NCBI GenBank assembly: GCA_007122565.1
Contig: SKTJ01000119.1
Location: 1 to 5,104, forward strand
Direction: 5' to 3'
DNA: 5,104 bases
Source of the DNA: Syntrophomonadaceae bacterium
GTDB taxonomy: Bacteria > Bacillota > Dethiobacteria > DTU022 > UBA8154
Numbering within the stretch: the first letter of the stretch is position 1; every line of letters begins with the position of its first letter. Below are positions 4,974-5,104 of this stretch, one piece after another. A program made the translations under genes and the position numbers. The notes below the pieces were generated by a model that had not been told where the DNA came from, searched no databases, and saw only the letters and a program-made list of their open reading frames with translations.

Positions 4974-5031
4974 ATTGTTAATATGTAGAGATTTAACCCC
5001 CAGTAATACGCCATTTGAACCCGGTAAATTA

Positions 5032-5103
5032 CTAATATATTCGAAACTCACCTCCAACTATCCAACTATCCAACTTAATTATTGCATTTTCAGGACAGTT
5101 GCG
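5032..5103 (-). CDS. C-terminal fragment, possibly of a 4Fe-4S (ferredoxin-like) protein
   Basis: The minus-strand frame is open from the right edge for 23 codons to TAG at 5032. It reads RNCPENAIIKL and then DSWIVGGEFRIY. The CP-x-NAI piece resembles the last cysteine-proline of a CxxCxxCxxxCP cluster-binding motif, where xCPxxAI is the usual ending. The other cysteines would lie outside the window. If real, this gene lies upstream of ftsH in the same direction with 312 bp between. The call rests on a very short stretch; the frame may be open by chance. Confidence 0.4.
   Translation of the reverse strand, partial: RNCPENAIIKLDSWIVGGEFRIY
5053..5075. repeat. Tandem octamer repeat TCCAACTA, 2.9 copies
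   Basis: TCCAACTA occurs at 5053-5060 and 5061-5068 and, lacking its last base, at 5069-5075. It lies inside the putative coding fragment. Because 8 is not a multiple of 3, gain or loss of one unit would shift the reading frame of that fragment's C-terminus. Confidence 0.6.
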
Positions 5104-5104
5104 A

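Larger units (their letters stand above)
4720..5031. other. Spacer of 312 bp upstream of ftsH
   Basis: No gene is visible. It contains the ftsH leader, a -10 box (4781-4786), an imperfect inverted repeat GACC-ggc-GATT with AATCGGTC (4852-4895) around a run of eight C (4864-4871), and a plus-strand promoter-like pair (4946-4973). No clear terminator follows the partial gene that ends at 5032. Confidence 0.6.

Noticed and set aside
5053..5075. Tandem octamers as a CRISPR array or replication iterons
   Set aside because: The units are 8 bp with no spacers and fewer than three full copies, and no cas or replication gene is nearby.

Overview
The window looks like part of a low-to-moderate GC Firmicute chromosome, probably a spore-forming clostridial lineage (Peptococcaceae-like). 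The evidence is strong AGGAGG-type ribosome binding sites, A/T-rich spacers, free use of TTG starts, and two small families (DUF1657, DUF5665) known mainly from spore-forming Firmicutes. The taxonomic call is inference. Every supported gene lies on the minus strand, so transcription runs from high to low coordinates.

Right edge to centre: a short open frame at 5032-5103 looks like the C-terminal end of an iron-sulfur (CP-x-NAI type) protein cut by the window. About 310 bp of spacer follow, with a -10 box and an unusual leader. Then come ftsH (2914-4719), a DUF5665 membrane protein (2538-2813) and a DUF1657 protein (2255-2461), ending at a good rho-independent terminator (2194-2233). This looks like one transcription unit: a membrane AAA+ zinc protease with two small proteins of unknown function.

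Centre: 1738-2254 has no convincing gene. It holds an 85-bp dispersed palindromic repeat of the ATTGCGAG...CAATCTCG type, an imperfect direct repeat on either side of it, a smaller hairpin, and a promoter candidate for the four-helix membrane protein at 1279-1737.

Left: a GntR/HutC-type repressor with a UTRA ligand domain (358-1065) precedes an opine-dehydrogenase-like gene (1-279, N-terminal part only). A 16-bp sequence, identical at 14 positions, lies in front of both genes. In front of the dehydrogenase it occupies the spacer and -10 of a good sigma-A promoter. The simplest reading is a ligand-responsive repressor controlling itself and the dehydrogenase.

Most notable points: the shared 16-bp operator candidate; the ftsH leader, where the Shine-Dalgarno sequence lies 25 nt from the only normal start, across a hairpin, but 7 nt from an in-frame ATA; the ftsH-DUF5665-DUF1657 grouping; and the nested repeats at 1971-2139.
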